This document shows positions 45,480 through 58,162 of a stretch of DNA of 64,000 nt, one piece after another. Position 1 is the stretch's first letter. The number at the start of each line of letters is the position of its first letter. Made by a program: the position numbers and the translations under genes. The DNA is from Gadus chalcogrammus (Eukaryota; Chordata; Actinopteri; Gadiformes; Gadidae). The notes under the pieces were generated by a model. That model was not told the origin of the DNA and made no database searches. It worked only from the letters and a program-made list of their open reading frames with translations. The stretch lies in NCBI RefSeq assembly GCF_026213295.1, contig NC_079427.1:33607170-33671169 (forward strand), written 5' to 3'.

Positions 45480-48400
45480 CAAATCAATAGACAATAGCTA
45501 CAGCATCACCGTTGATAAACATCGATTTCCTTTCGTCTATATCCGACGCTGAGGGATTAGCATGAATGTCTATCTGACGGACCCCGCGTTGAAAAACGAC
45601 GAAAAAGGTACCCATTTTTCGTCGGAAATTGACGCCAGGGATCCTTGGCCATGCGTCACACGTTTGACGAGTAGGGAGTGAGACTGTGTTGACTGTGTTG
45701 CCGGAACAGATCTTGATCCACCATGGCCAAAAGACTTGTATTCCCCCCCCCCTTATATAAATACTATGGCAGAATAAAGAATAAATTCATGCATTATCAT
45801 TCAACTTGAACATGTGTTTTTACAGTATAGAGTGGTGGAGGGATGACGTATGTTGGCCAACCCGGAAGTGGGCGTCGCCCTGGGTTCCCTTGACAAAAAG
45901 CCAACAGGTTTTTCCATTGGATTTTGGATTATTGCAGAAAAATTAGCATATTTGAGGCACCTCCTCAAAAACGGAAAATAAATAAATAAAAATAACCGTG
46001 CCCCAAAGAGCAAAATGTAAACCAATGCATTCTGAATGGGAGTGTTTCTCCGATTTTTCCATGCTACACAGAACGAAATGTAAACCCATGCAAATAAAGA
46101 CTTCATGGTCATAATAATTTAAATATCATTAATCTCCTGAGTGTGTAGGGTAGTATTCTATTTTTTTCAACGGGGCTGCATCCAGTCACTTGACCATCAT
46201 GGTTGCTATGGTGGTTGCTATTGTAGCCGAGCGTTCTGGGTTCGGCTATACTGTAGTAATTATATAAAACAATGAACGGGATTGGAGACGAGGTAGTGCG
46301 TTCAGCAGCCAACTCCGCTTCACTTTAATCTCCCCTCCCCCACACAACACATCAGCCGTAACCTTCATGGACATATTATAAAATGGACAACGGATTCAGA
46401 AATGGCGCCTATTCATTCCTATGTAAACTGCTCAGTGGCGCAGGGCAACATCAAGGAGAGATATGCTTCCGCATCATGGTTCTATGGCTACGCCCTACTT
46501 CATGACGTACCGGATGCAGAAATATTCTTGTTTTTTAGCATTCTTAGCATTGTAGCATCATAAGCGAGAGGTCTGAGCGATAGCAGTCGCATTGTTTACC
46601 GACCATGGAAGTGATCCCCCGATGATTCTCTATGTTTAACAATTATTATTTTGGATTAGTTTGCCCCTTTTTGACTTTATAAGAAAAGCACCTTGTATAT
46701 ACCTTTTTGAATGTTAAAACTGAAATAATAATTACCACTCGTTTTTTAATACATTTCGGTTTCTGAAACGAGAATCAAATGCCCAATATATACACAGACC
46801 CATCAGCTGGTGTACCCAGGGAACTCACAAGGTGTTAGGAAGCAAAGGAGTCTGAAATGACCCCACATGGTATCATGGACCTATTACGTGTGGGTGCAAT
46901 AAATAAGACAGATATGATGGTGGCTGTGCCAGCCCCACGTCAGGTTTCCAAAACAAGTAATACTGAAACTGAATCTCAAACTTGATCCTGAAATGTATTG
47001 AACATGAAATATTGTACAGGGAGAGGGCTTTGGCCACAATCGATGGAGGAGGCAGTGAGGTGTGCAGGGAGACAACAGGAGTATGATGGACAGGGATCTG
47101 ACAGGGAATTTTTTTAATTCAACATTCAGAGGAAATCAGGCCTACTGTAGGCCTATGTAAATAAGATTAAAGATGTCTAGGATAGTATAAATGATAACTG
47201 TAAATGGCAGGTGTACTTTGCTTTTGATGGAGCCATAATGTTATATTAATAAGCATTTTATTGATGGGGACCTTACAGGCCACTTAAGCACACCTTACAT
47301 GCATAATTAATAAAATATTAAAAACACTTGGGTGAGGCGTGTTTGTCACTTATGGGAAAGAGCTGGAGTAACGGAATAAGATGCAGCTGGGCAGGGCGCT
47401 GAGAAGTGATGCATGAGGCATGATGGTAGCACGGCAGACAAGTAGGGGAGCATGATGGACTGGGATCTGATGAGGAAACAAAGATTTTCTAACTTAAGAT
47501 AAAATATACTCTGAAGTTTCCAGTTTCTGCAAACAGAAGAGAAGGGGTTTAGTTAAGGCCTTGTATCATTAATAAGATAGACTGTGACAATCAATAACAA
47601 ACAAAAATATAGCTGCGAGCAGCAATGTGGGTGTCAAGCATAATGGGACTCGGTAAGCTAATTTTGCCGAACGGACGTAATCGGCTGGGTGGCTACATGA
47701 CGACCGTCTCGGTAATCGGCAATACCGACAGCCGGTGGGATGAGCATCATGCGAGTACGCGTCAATGTTTACCAAATGGGAAAAGGACCCCACCTAGAGG
47801 TAAGGGCGCAATACAGTCTGCCTGACAGAACAAATGTCACAAATAACTTAGGGGTATTCGGAACAATATCCCTAAAAGGGACACAATGTAAACAAGCATC
47901 CGTTGTGGAGGTGGTTCGTGAAGCATCTGATCCAGTGGGAATTACAGTTTATATTGTAGGTGGGCGGAATGGTAAATATACTCATTGTTGCATTACAAAT
48001 TAAGTACCGCTTGTCACCACACGAGTGCAGTGTCTACCCATTAATGAGCGCCGTCAAGTTTGATTGGCTGTCACGGCCAAACGGTTTTGAATTTGAGAAA
48101 GCTGTTTGATACATTTGTTCAGCTTGTTCTAAAGATCATATATGCCAATTTCCATGAAGATTGGACATAATTTGTGGCCTGTGGAAATTTACAACTGATT
48201 TTGACAACTTTCAACATGGCGGCCAGGGTCTGATGTTGCAATGAGAAATAATTTATAAGCTATATGGGGCGGTCTGACAGTATCATCAAACATTGAAAAT
48301 AAGTTTGAAATGTACTCATGTGAAGAGAGAGGAGTTAAAACACGTCGTCATTAATAACAGCGCCCCCTATAGGTCAATGGTCACCAAATTCATTGAGTGT

Positions 48401-48900
48401 CACCTTTATGGGGCCATGGGCATATGTATCAACGGTTATTATGCTATTATTGACCCTTATAGATAGTCTTATTAACCCCAATTAGAGTTAATAAGCATAT
48501 AATAAGGTCTTATTACCTATTAACAAAGGCTTACTACAAGGACCTTAATATAAACCGTTACCAACTTCTTCATATTCCTTGTTTTATTGTGGTTTATAAT
48601 ATTTTCTAACATGTCGTGGTTCTTTTGTCGCTAATAACTAAAACAATAATCCAAACATAATTCCAAAGGCCAACATCAATGTGCCCTAGATTGAAACAAA
48701 GGGAAAAAACAGCATTTCATTAAACCACCAATTAATCCACTAATTATTCACGAGATTGTGAAAAGTAGAATAGGAGAGATAGTCCATCAGAGTACCTTAA
48801 GACCATCAGTCTCTCTCTTTTCCCGTGAGCTTCTTCAATAGTTCAGCTGTCTTGTAATCCAACTTCTTCCTCTTGCCCCTATGTGCTGCCTGCTCTCCGG
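45480..48900. other. Stretch without a recognisable gene
   Basis: Old repeat DNA: 47610-48400 resembles a widespread fish repeat starting 'tagctgcgagcagcaatgtg'. 46000-46560 and 46860-47560 show nothing codable. Confidence 0.5.
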
Positions 48901-48930
48901 AGGGCACCGGGGGCACCAGTCGGACCCCGA

Positions 48931-49032
48931 GGGCAGGAAGGGGGGGCCCTTCCTGCCCGAAACTTGGCCCGGTCAGACCCCGAGGGCAGGCCCCCCCTTC
49001 CTGCCCTCGGGGCCCGACCGGGCCAAGTTTCG
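48931..49032. repeat. GC-rich double hairpin
   Basis: First hairpin: gggcaggaaggg / cccttcctgccc with a 4-nt loop (48931-48958). Second: a ~33-bp arm from 48958 to 48990 pairs with 49000-49032 across a C-rich loop, with 'ccccgagggcagg' in one arm and its complement in the other. Surrounding DNA is AT-rich. Confidence 0.85.
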
Positions 49033-49039
49033 GTGCGGA

Positions 49040-50060
49040 GGTCCCAGTTAGGCCCTTGAATAAGGTATTAAAATTTCAGGGCGGTAGGACCTTCCTATCT
49101 CAATAAGGGCTAGAACTCCAAATCTCGGATATGTCGTTCACGGGGCCCCGGGAAATGTGTGTAAACATTTTAGCATCCCTAGCTATCTCGAAAAGGTCGG
49201 CAAAGGGGCGTGACCTCCAACAGTACAGTAAATGTACATAAGACAGAGGTTAGTTTCTAGTCCCCATTTTTTGTGGGATGGAGGTGTACATTTGTGGCTA
49301 AAGGTGTGTAGACACAGCTGGCCTGTGGCCACGTTTTTGAAGTCGGGGGTCAAAAGGTGAAAAGGAGCCGGCACCACGCCGCTTATGAGTTAACAAAAAG
49401 TTAATGTGTGTTTCTCTCATAACTTTTTGTCATTATTAAAGAGAGGCCTGATTCTCAGATATGCATGTTGGATGGCTAGGGTGTAGAACTTCAGAACTTC
49501 AGGCCAAAATCTTGCAAGCGAGCCGCTGGGTGAGTTGCAACGAGATGGAGCACTTGCTGAGTCATTTCCTGTAGTGCTGGAGCCACAGGTTGAAGCGTAT
49601 GCGTCCTTTGAGACCCCCTTTGATATATAAGAGACCCTATACAGCTTACTTAAATGTTGTCGACTCGGTCACCTATTGCATTACTTCCTTTAGGGCTTCG
49701 GCCTCCTAATTGATCATTGTAGTAGGCTATAATTGAATGCCCTCTTTCATATATATATGATACCTCCACCACTGGGACGTGGCAACAATTCTCCAAATCC
49801 ATATGGGGAGGGGGGGGATGCTTGTGGACAGCAGGGGTTTACCCTAGACTTAAATAGGAAGTAAAATCAGGAGAAGGAATGACCTCTCACAAATATTTAT
49901 TTAATAAATTGTTTCAAATAACCCTCCCTCGTTAAATCAATGAGCTTGGTGTTTTGTTTTCAAAAATTAGTTATAGAAGAAGTCTAAACTGCAGAAAATA
50001 AACACATCCAAGCTGCCCTTTAAGGATACCTTGGTATATCTGTCTATTTTTCAACCATCG
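49040..50060. other. Stretch without a recognisable gene
   Basis: No coding motif, tandem repeat or element end was recognised between the GC-rich hairpins and the CACTA-like end. Confidence 0.5.
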
Positions 50061-50064
50061 GACC

Positions 50065-50440
50065 CTACACTGCAAAATTGTCAGTGTCAAATTAACACCC
50101 ACAGTGTTAATTTTAACACCGGCAAAGTGTCTATATGCATCCACTCTCTCTAGTGTTAAATTAACATTTAGAAAGTGTTAGATAATTAACACCCAATTTT
50201 AGTTGATTTAACACTCTATATTGTTATAAATCAACACTACACCAACACTATACGACACTTTATGGTGTTGTATTCAAACTACACTGGTGTTGGTGTTAAA
50301 ATAAAATGTTAAAAAAGAACACTGCTTTCTTCAACACCAACACCAGTGTAGTGTGAAGACAACAAAACTCAGTGTTAAAAATGACTAATAGTTAACACTA
50401 CTAGGTGTAAATACCAATGACTATCGGGTGTCAAATTTCC
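50065..50440. mobile_element. CACTA/EnSpm-like element end with subterminal repeats
   Basis: The terminus CCCTACACTGCAAAATTG approximates the CACTACACTGCAAAA seen in fish EnSpm-like elements. It is followed by more than ten short motifs of AGTGTTAA / TTAACACT type in both orientations, a hallmark of CACTA subterminal regions. It lies 3' of the transposase-like gene at 50761-53199 (minus strand). The opposite end was not found. Confidence 0.6.
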
Positions 50441-50454
50441 CAATGCCCCACTAG

Positions 50455-50705
50455 GGGGTCTACTGGTTAGCACTTCGGACTTGTAACCAGTGGGTTGCCG
50501 GTTCGAACCCCGACCATTAGGCACAGCTGAAGTGCCCTTGAGCAAGGCACCTAACCCCTCACTGCTCCCCGAGCGCTGCTGTTGTTACAGGCAGCTCACT
50601 GCGCCGGGATTAGTGTGTGCTTCACTTCACTGTGTGCTGAGTGTGTTTCACTAATTCACGGATTGGGATAAATGCAGAGACTAAATTTCCCTCACGGGAT
50701 CAAAA
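50455..50705 (+). repeat. tRNA-derived SINE
   Basis: The head GGGGTCTACTGGTTAGCACT has a good A box, and 'ggttcgaacccc' is a canonical B box. It is followed by 'ccttgagcaaggcacctaac' (the same core as at 16030) and a tail ending 'cacgggatcaaaagagcat'. It is inserted between the CACTA end and the gene. Confidence 0.8.
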
Positions 50706-50760
50706 GAGCATATATACCTACCTTTGTATTAAATCAATTTTTGATAATTCAATGCACATT

Positions 50761-53199
50761 TCAGACTAAACTGCAGTAGGGCACAATATACATTCTTTCA
50801 TCATTTTCAGGTGAAAACGGCCTGTCATAAGGTCTATAATACATCAGATCAGCCACACAAATTACACTGAACACATCATCCACCTCCTCAATGATGAATG
50901 CATTCAGGTGATCATCGAAATGCATGGTAATAACTTTAGTTGCCAAAAGAAACACTTCATCATGTTTGATAATGATATTGATAATCTTATCAAAAGTAGG
51001 CATTTCATTTTTAACACTTGTACAGACAAACATTCCAATCTGGTACTCTGTTCCATGGACTTTAACCCAGGTAGTAGTGGAGACACTAGACACATTCAAA
51101 GTTTGACAAGACCTCAAGACCACACTGCCCTCCAGATTGCTAGTTGAGACATGTTTAACAGGACCAAACTGTAATCTTTTGAAATAAAAATTCTCCCAAT
51201 GAAAATCCAACTGATGCTGATGTTTCTTGACTAATGTTTTGGTTAAGTTTTTAAAACTCTTTCACCGACCTTTTGAAGAAGTTGTGCTTGCCTTCGAATC
51301 GCATGCACCACATGTGTATAAGTGGACCTATTTTCCTAATACATCTGGGGTAGTGTATCATCAGATGATGCTTTGGGATGAGCCTCTTATCTGTAAACAC
51401 TAACTTGAAAAGTTTGTGATGGTCAGAAATTAGGTGCTTCAAATAATAAGTCATACCATCTGTTATAACCATCTGGTGAGAATACAATGTTGACAATCTG
51501 AATCAAAAGCATAATCACATTCCAATAACTGTTGTTCTGGTCAACTAGGTCTCCGAAAATCAAGGGAGTATTTCGCAGGAGGGCACCAAGACTGGATGGC
51601 ATTGAGCCCGAGGTCATTGCTATCATCATTAACTTTGACTCCACTGGGTCTGTTCTTTCTCTCACTGTATCCATAGTTAAAGCTCTGAATCCTTTGAGAG
51701 AGGGCATTTAAAGAAATGTAGATGCTTCCACCAAATACTGAAAAAGAAGCTTTAACTCGTACTGTACAACACCTTCTAGTAGGTCGTGCATAATATCCAC
51801 TGCATAATTGTCTGAGGAATGAAAAAATTGCCGTGCATTTAGGGGACAGGTTCTCTTAACACCAAATGAGTGAACTAGAGTGGGATTTTGTGCCATGGCA
51901 TTGCAAGTGTTCTGAGAAGAGCTCCTTTTGTGCGAAGAATTAAGTCTGGGTCATCCTCACTACAGACTGACTGGCAAACGTGTCTTGTCAGTTAAACAAA
52001 ATCGACAACAGTAAGTTGCACTGAACGATTCAACCATACCAAAAAGTCCATGTATAGCTAAATTATCCCCCGAACCTGAATAACAGACCCCTTTAATGGT
52101 GTATCTGAAAAGGGTACCTGGATTCCCTGCGTCTCCAAAACTTTTAAGTCATGAACAAGAGGCTGTAGGATTGGATCAAAACCATATTTCTTTAAGTCCT
52201 CTGAATGAAAAAGCGCCACAAGATGAATGTTCATCAAAACTGAATCAGCTTCATTGGCAAATTCCTTAAAATAAAGTAAACACAGCCAAGTTTTGTGAAT
52301 TCCCTTTTTAGAGCCTAGGGGATTGGCCGTTTCAAAAATCATCATAATAAAGCTGAATTTGAAGAGCATGTTCTTGCTGTGAAAATAATGGATGATTTCT
52401 GAAATATGAACCATCATTAATGTCTTTGAAAATGCCTTCTTCATGAATCTTCACTTGCTGGAAACAGTTGCTGAGTTCCCGATTAGTAAACATCGACTCA
52501 AGAGTTCCCAAAATAGGCACATAAACAAATTTGTCATTAACAGGAATTTGACTTGTATACACCAGTAGTTCTATCCTTGCGTAGATCATAACGCACACCA
52601 AGAACATGCTCTACTGGTTCCACAATTTTCCATTTTTTCTCAAAATGTCTTCGCCTCTTAGTTTCAGTATTGAGGGATGAAAATGGATTTTCAAGCTGCA
52701 CAAAACAGTCTTTAACTTTATTTAGAGTTTGTTCAGTTACCTCAGATGAAAGACATTTAAGAACAGTGTCCTGTGCTTGGACATGGACGTCATTACAAAT
52801 TCCTCCATTGAACCAACCTAAAGACTGCATAGTACTTTCAGCGACTCCAGATGCTTGTACTTGAGCCACAATAGAGCTACACATATCCAGTAACTGTCTT
52901 TTTTCAAGAGGAGCTGAGTAGCTTACGAGAGAAACTTCACTTGGCAGTGGATCAGGAACACAAACATTATTGTGAACATTGTCCAAAGGAACAATAGAAT
53001 TTGAAGCTACACTGTCTCCATGTACTCTCAATAAATGTTTCTTGAATCCACAATATGTGTAAAAAACAGAAGAACACCCATTCTCTCCACATTTCAAACG
53101 CAATGAACGTCCTGGGTACAAAGCATGACCAAACTTCAAATGTTGAAAAAAAACGGAGCAACTTTTGTGGTGTACCTTGCAAATGTAACAGGTGAACAT
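50761..53199 (-). pseudogene. C2H2 zinc-finger transposase-like gene of a CACTA/EnSpm-like element
   Basis: Starting at ATG 53199, MFTCYICKVHHKSCSVFFQH and CGENGCSSVFYTYCGFKKH are two C2H2 fingers. The protein then continues through frames joined by small frameshifts. 52607-52332 has IPVNDKFVYVPILGTLESMF. 52444-52058 has GIHKTWLCLLYFKEFANEAD, leading to GDNLAIHGLFGMVESF and a CRFC motif (52058-51990). 51896-51708 has AVDIMHDLLEGVVQYELKLL. 51496-51251 has PKHHLMIHYP and MRFEGKHNFFKRSV. 51210-50761 ends YIVPYCSLV. GDNL, DxMHDLLEG and RFEGKH offer D, D and E as a possible catalytic triad (inference). The family is multicopy and unnamed in fish as far as I recall. At least four frameshifts and stops make this copy inactive, but ~800 residues are traceable. 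It starts two bases after the stop of the upstream gene. Confidence 0.65.
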
Positions 53200-53904
53200 T
53201 TTCAAACCTCAATATGATCCACTTTTGCCCGGATTTCCTTGACCCGTGGACTCTCTTTTGTAGTGCCGGTGTCAATCCCATATACGGTAGTCTGAATGAA
53301 GGTGTAGACGTTGCACAAGGCCTCATCGTAGGATACAGCAAAGACGAAGTGGGCCTTAAACATTTCATCGAAGGCAGCCACAGCTGTCTGCGCCACGCAG
53401 GGAATGGCCTTCTGATCGAGGATGACGTAAAACTTTTGGATACTACTCTTCTTTTCTCCAACACAGAGGAGGAAGGGCTGTGCTGATCCACATCTGTCCA
53501 GGAATGTCACCATGCTCGTCCCCACCTAAGAGTGTTGGAGGGAAATTAGGAACAGTAATTTGTTTACACACCAAAGAGGCTTCTTATATAAGCCTCTTAT
53601 ATAAGCCTCTTCTTATAGCTGGATAGGCGTCTAAACACCTCTAAATGACATGGCACGTTAAAAGCAGAGCTTTTTTGGGATCTACTGAATGTCTATTCAA
53701 CAAAGGGCAACGTACATAAATAATAATTAATTATCTCTCATCATCTTGGCCTCCTTGATTACAGTGCCACCACAGCAGTGAATAAAATATCTCCAAATCA
53801 TTTTAAGAGCATTATTTATGTAAACAATATCTTGTCTTTCAAAGGAACTTGCCAATATTTTAAATATTATCCCCCAAAGTTGGATAAGATGATACATACA
53901 CTTC

Positions 53905-54040
53905 TCGTTACTGTGTGTGCAGTAACCCAGTCTGATGTTCTATCTCTGCTTGTTGCTTCTGCCCACCTCAATAAGCTATGTAAAACTAGGCTAGTAGTGG
54001 GTATGTCAGATTGAGTTACTGCACGCACAGAGACAAGAAG
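53905..54040. mobile_element. Small inverted-repeat element in an intron
   Basis: Arms 'actgtgtgtgcagtaaccca' and the complement of 'attgagttactgcacgcaca' pair over ~30 bp, between the last two exons of the SAMD3-like gene. Confidence 0.55.
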
Positions 54041-55242
54041 GAGACGATAAATAATAAATAATTTCCCTAAATGTTGGTGTGTCCCTTTAACTGCTGCGAG
54101 AGGGAAATTCAAACAGCTGACAAAGAAAGTGACAAATCATAGGTAAATTAAGTGTTAAAAGAGGTGAAGCAACATTCAGTCACTATCTATGTCCTGAACA
54201 TACCTTCATGAACTTGACCACATGGTCAGCAGCTTCAGTGGCACTGATTTTCCCATGTTTTTTTCCTTTTGCGGTTGGAGGCAAGAGATGAACGAGCAGG
54301 AGGATAGCTGCCAAGTCACTGTCCCATCCTAGTGGATTAGTATGGCAACACCCACACCCCATCAGTACACAGTCATAGTAATAAGCGCATATGAAGAACG
54401 CTGGCAAACACAATCCGTGGACACTTACCATAATCATTTCGATTCCTCTTGAGCGGACAGAAGGTCATCCACATGAGTACCAGGGCGAAGGCCTTTGCAG
54501 ACAGCGATAATCCTAGGTTTGTAGAACGTTTGGCCATTTGCAATAAACTTGCCCGAGACATCTTCTCCAAATAGCATTGTGAAGTCTTGGTTAATCTAAC
54601 AAAGACAGAAACCATATTGAAACATGGTACACAACACATTTAATACCTGGTACATCAAGCAAGGTCTCTATAAATTCTTACCAAGCCTGGTGTATCCAAG
54701 AATCGTGGGAAGTGATCTAGGATAACTGAAGACTTGGTCCTGGATCGTGTAGCATACTCTGACGGTGCTGAAGGTTGCCTTCATTTTCCTCCTTAACCAA
54801 CTGGTTGGTCTGCTGAATGCTTCATCACGGACATCGCTTCTCCTGCATTCATCACTGACAGCTGCTCAGATGTTTGATGTCTCACGCAGGGTATAGGGCC
54901 ATGTGATCCGCAGACTTGGGGCTCCTCTTTAAGTCCACTTGTGGTATTGCGCTGAACCGTTTTCAATCTGTAGGCCAGGTACCTTGGCCACTGTGAGGAT
55001 CGTAGTAATGTTCCTGTCAGACAAGAACACAGGCAAGACACACTGTCAATATTAAAATCCATCAAGCTGATGTCTGTATCAGGACCCCCAAATAAGGCTT
55101 TTCTCTATACATGACCAAGACTAAATGAGAGGTTCCTGTTGCATAATACTCACATAACCAGTTGGTGAAGCCTTATCCTTCAAATTGGGGAAAAGGGTGA
55201 CTATTCCTAGGGCATAGGTCACGCGGACATTGATTGGTGGGA

Positions 55243-58162
55243 GTGACGTGCGGTGAAGTCAGTAAGTGGGTAGGCACTGAGATTTTTGTGTCCCACTCCG
55301 CCCATGCATAAATAAATAAAAATCAAATCAGGATGATATCGTCTATTACTCTCACTCTCCCACACGCACGCACACACACACTCATCAGAATACAACCACT
55401 GTATCCTTAATTATTGCACAGCGGCCAATATGTTGTCAGTCAGCAACAATGAGAACATGAAGGCAATGGCTTGCAGTCGACATTAATTCACCACACTTAT
55501 CAATTCCAAATTAAGCCCAAAATAGTTTCCTGACTCACCTATCGTAGATAAAATCCATCCGCCTCCTTTCCTCGTGAAGGCGTCGATCACAGCGTTGTAA
55601 AACGAACCTCTTTACGGCCTTCAGTTGGCACAGTCTCTGGCTCTCGATGGACAGAATGGCCAGGGCTGAAAGACGTGCTTGTCCGGAGGGGTCCGGTTCC
55701 GACTGTACGTCTTGATGCGTTCAGTGTGGAAAATGTGCGCTCCACCGAAGCTGTAGTGGCTGGTATTGTCAACACCAGTTGCAGCAACTTCGTTGCTTCA
55801 GGAACTGTTGCTTCCAGGTCGTAATTTTTTAAAAAGTCAAGAAGCTGTGTGGTGATTTGCCCCTTAGTTCTTGTGAGCCATACAACCCCACAAGATCACT
55901 TTTCAGCCTGACGAAGTCAAAGTACCTGGCATACTTTGACAGCTTCTCTCCAGTTTGCTCTCATCAAACTGGCGCAACATCTCCTCAAACCTGTTGCAAT
56001 CTACCAGTCCAATGAAATCCAGATCAGAAAAGTGATCGACGAACCTGGTCTTCATCTGAACATTGACGTTGTCCAGAATGCAGTAGTAGATGCGAGCTCG
56101 TTCTGTTTTGTTTGACCGTCCATCTCGTGTCTCGCGGTGAACGAGTTGCATCTCATCACATCTTTCCTCAAAGTGTGCATGAAAACGGTCAAATCCTGTC
56201 GCTTGCTGTCCAACACTTTCATTGTGTCTCTGATGCGATTACAGCAGAAACGATATCCATGGTTTTGGACTGAAGGATGCTAAAGAGGGCATCGGTGTCA
56301 TTGAAGATCCCTTCAAAAGCCATCAGTAGGAAACAGGTTGACCGTTTTCCTAGCCACAACTCAAACCCAGCAGCCATTGCCAATGTTTCTCCGTCCCAGT
56401 TGTCGGGATTGTCGCCGATTCCTTTAAACATGGCACGTAGATCTGGAAGGTGAAATAAAATCCTTTGGATCAGCCTTGAATTTGAACTCCACCTGGTTGC
56501 TGCTGCTCTCGGGATGCGGCGTTTGACAGTCTCATCCAAGTGATGGGTGCGTTTGGATGATTTGCCAAAAAAGGCAGAAAGTCCCTCAGCTGTCTTGAAA
56601 AAGGTTCTGCACTCGGGATGCATTTTGCGGATTGGGCTAGAACCAAATTTAACCTTGTGCGCATAGCAATGCGTGAATATAGCTTCGGGCACCTTCTCTT
56701 TAATTTTGGCCTGCAACCCCATTTAGCTCTGAGGCCATGACAGAGGCTCCATCATACGTCTGTGCAACCAGTTTATCGCAGCAGTTGTATTTCTCTAACG
56801 AGCCCAATACATACTGCGAAATGGCTGCTGCTCTCCGGTCGTTGCTCACATCATCAAAACCAAGAAAGGCTTCCTTTACTTTGCCTTCACATACATAACG
56901 TACAACAACAGATATTTGGGCTTTATTTGTCACATCAGTGGACTCATCCACCTCCACAGCAACAAAGGGGGCCGCATCGATGTCACTCCTAATGTCAGCG
57001 AGGAGCACGTCTGCCACTGAGTCGATCAGATCATTCTGTATTCTGTTAGATGTTCCAGAAAACACAGTAGATGTACGTAGATGTCTAGCCAACCTCTCGT
57101 CTTTCTCAGCTATGACATCGAGCAACTCAATGTAATTGCCCCTATTGCAAGAGCTAGTGCTCTCATCATTGCCACGAAAAGAAAGCTCTTGCTTTGCAAG
57201 GAAGCAGGTCGCATTTATCAGATCCTTCAACACCTCCCGGTTTTCCCTCACCTTTTCATTGTGGCAGGTTATATTCAGCCTCCTCTGCTCGTCAAGTGCA
57301 AGGTCGATCCGTGAATTGCCGAAGGTTTTCAGCATAATCTGACACTGAATGTGAGCTGATGACTTTTCATGCTTAGTTAAAGCTGCGGGCAGGTTGTTTA
57401 AATCGCAGTATCCCATTGCAGTCCAAACAGTTTGACTTGATGAAAAAAGCAGGCAGGGATGGCAGAACAGCCGCTGACTGGTGGCACAGCCACAAAGCCA
57501 ATCCTTTTTTTCGTACCAATCAGTTTGAAAGGAGCGAACAATTTTCGGTCCCTTTTTCTGCAAGAGGGCGGAAAGTGTTGGCATAGGCCTCCCTTTTGCC
57601 AGTAGCTCATTTTTGCGAGTAAAATTGAGTTTGGAGAAATTTCTAAGCTCTAAAATCTCGGTAGATGTCGCTGTCATTTTGACTTTTTGAGTTTCGCGGG
57701 GATTACGTGTAGCAGGTGTAATGACGTCAGCTGCGCAAATGTCCAGTAATATCTCGATTTCGATTGGTCCATGTTTGATACGTAGCGTAGATGATTACTG
57801 GCATAACATATTTACGTACAAAGGCACAGCAGAGTTGTGCCTTTCGGCGTAGATGTTAAAGAATACAGGATCGAAGTGCGCATGCGCCACATTCGTTTTT
57901 CGTTGCCGTTCAGAATGAATGGACGGTAAAGGCACTGCTTATTCTACCGGTTTTTTATATTTGATTTTGCGTAACTGATACAATTGTCATCGTAACGTCT
58001 AAACAATTGGAATAACGTATATATTGCATATATAAAACACAAGAATACTCGGTACAAATACAAATACAAGTTTATTAAATACAATTATTTAATAAACATT
58101 TTTACGTTTGAATTTTGTCAGCGTAGGCAGTGCCTACCTTGCCTACCCTGACTGCACGTCAC
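55243..58162 (-). mobile_element. hAT transposon inserted in exon 5 of the SAMD3-like gene
   Basis: The ends GTGACGTGCGGTG and, complemented, GTGACGTGCAGTC continue with 'gtaggcactg' words on both sides. GTGGGA is duplicated at 55237-55242 and 58163-58168 (hAT normally gives 8 bp; the outer two bases differ). Removing the element and one GTGGGA restores an open exon of 32 codons between good splice sites. Confidence 0.85.
55587..57677 (-). pseudogene. ZMYM1-like hAT transposase
   Basis: Cut-and-paste transposase, 57677 downwards. A TTF-type zinc-finger region (WLCGCATSQRLFCHPCLLF, then LTKHEKSSAHIQC) is followed by a DUF4371-like segment. The RNase-H-fold core has FVAVEVDESTDVTN (likely first D) and YDGASVMASELNGV (second D). 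After a frameshift near 56710 it continues as AKIKEKVPEAIFTHCYAHK and RIPRAAATRWSSNSRLI. The end carries the hAT dimerisation motif LTIPATTASVERTFSTLN (55787 region). The frame breaks near 56710, 56215 and about 55870, and after STLN the last residues are scrambled. Otherwise the domain order and length (~650-700 aa) are complete. The first 326 codons are uninterrupted, so the damage is modest. It lies in the same orientation as the host gene. Confidence 0.85.

Noticed and set aside
47569..48003. ORFs of 66-87 codons
   Set aside because: No motif, overlapping frames on both strands, within an old dispersed repeat.
50455..50525. tRNA gene
   Set aside because: The A and B boxes are good, but the sequence continues into a SINE body and tail, and the stems do not pair fully. 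The same holds for 16030 and 20598-20752.
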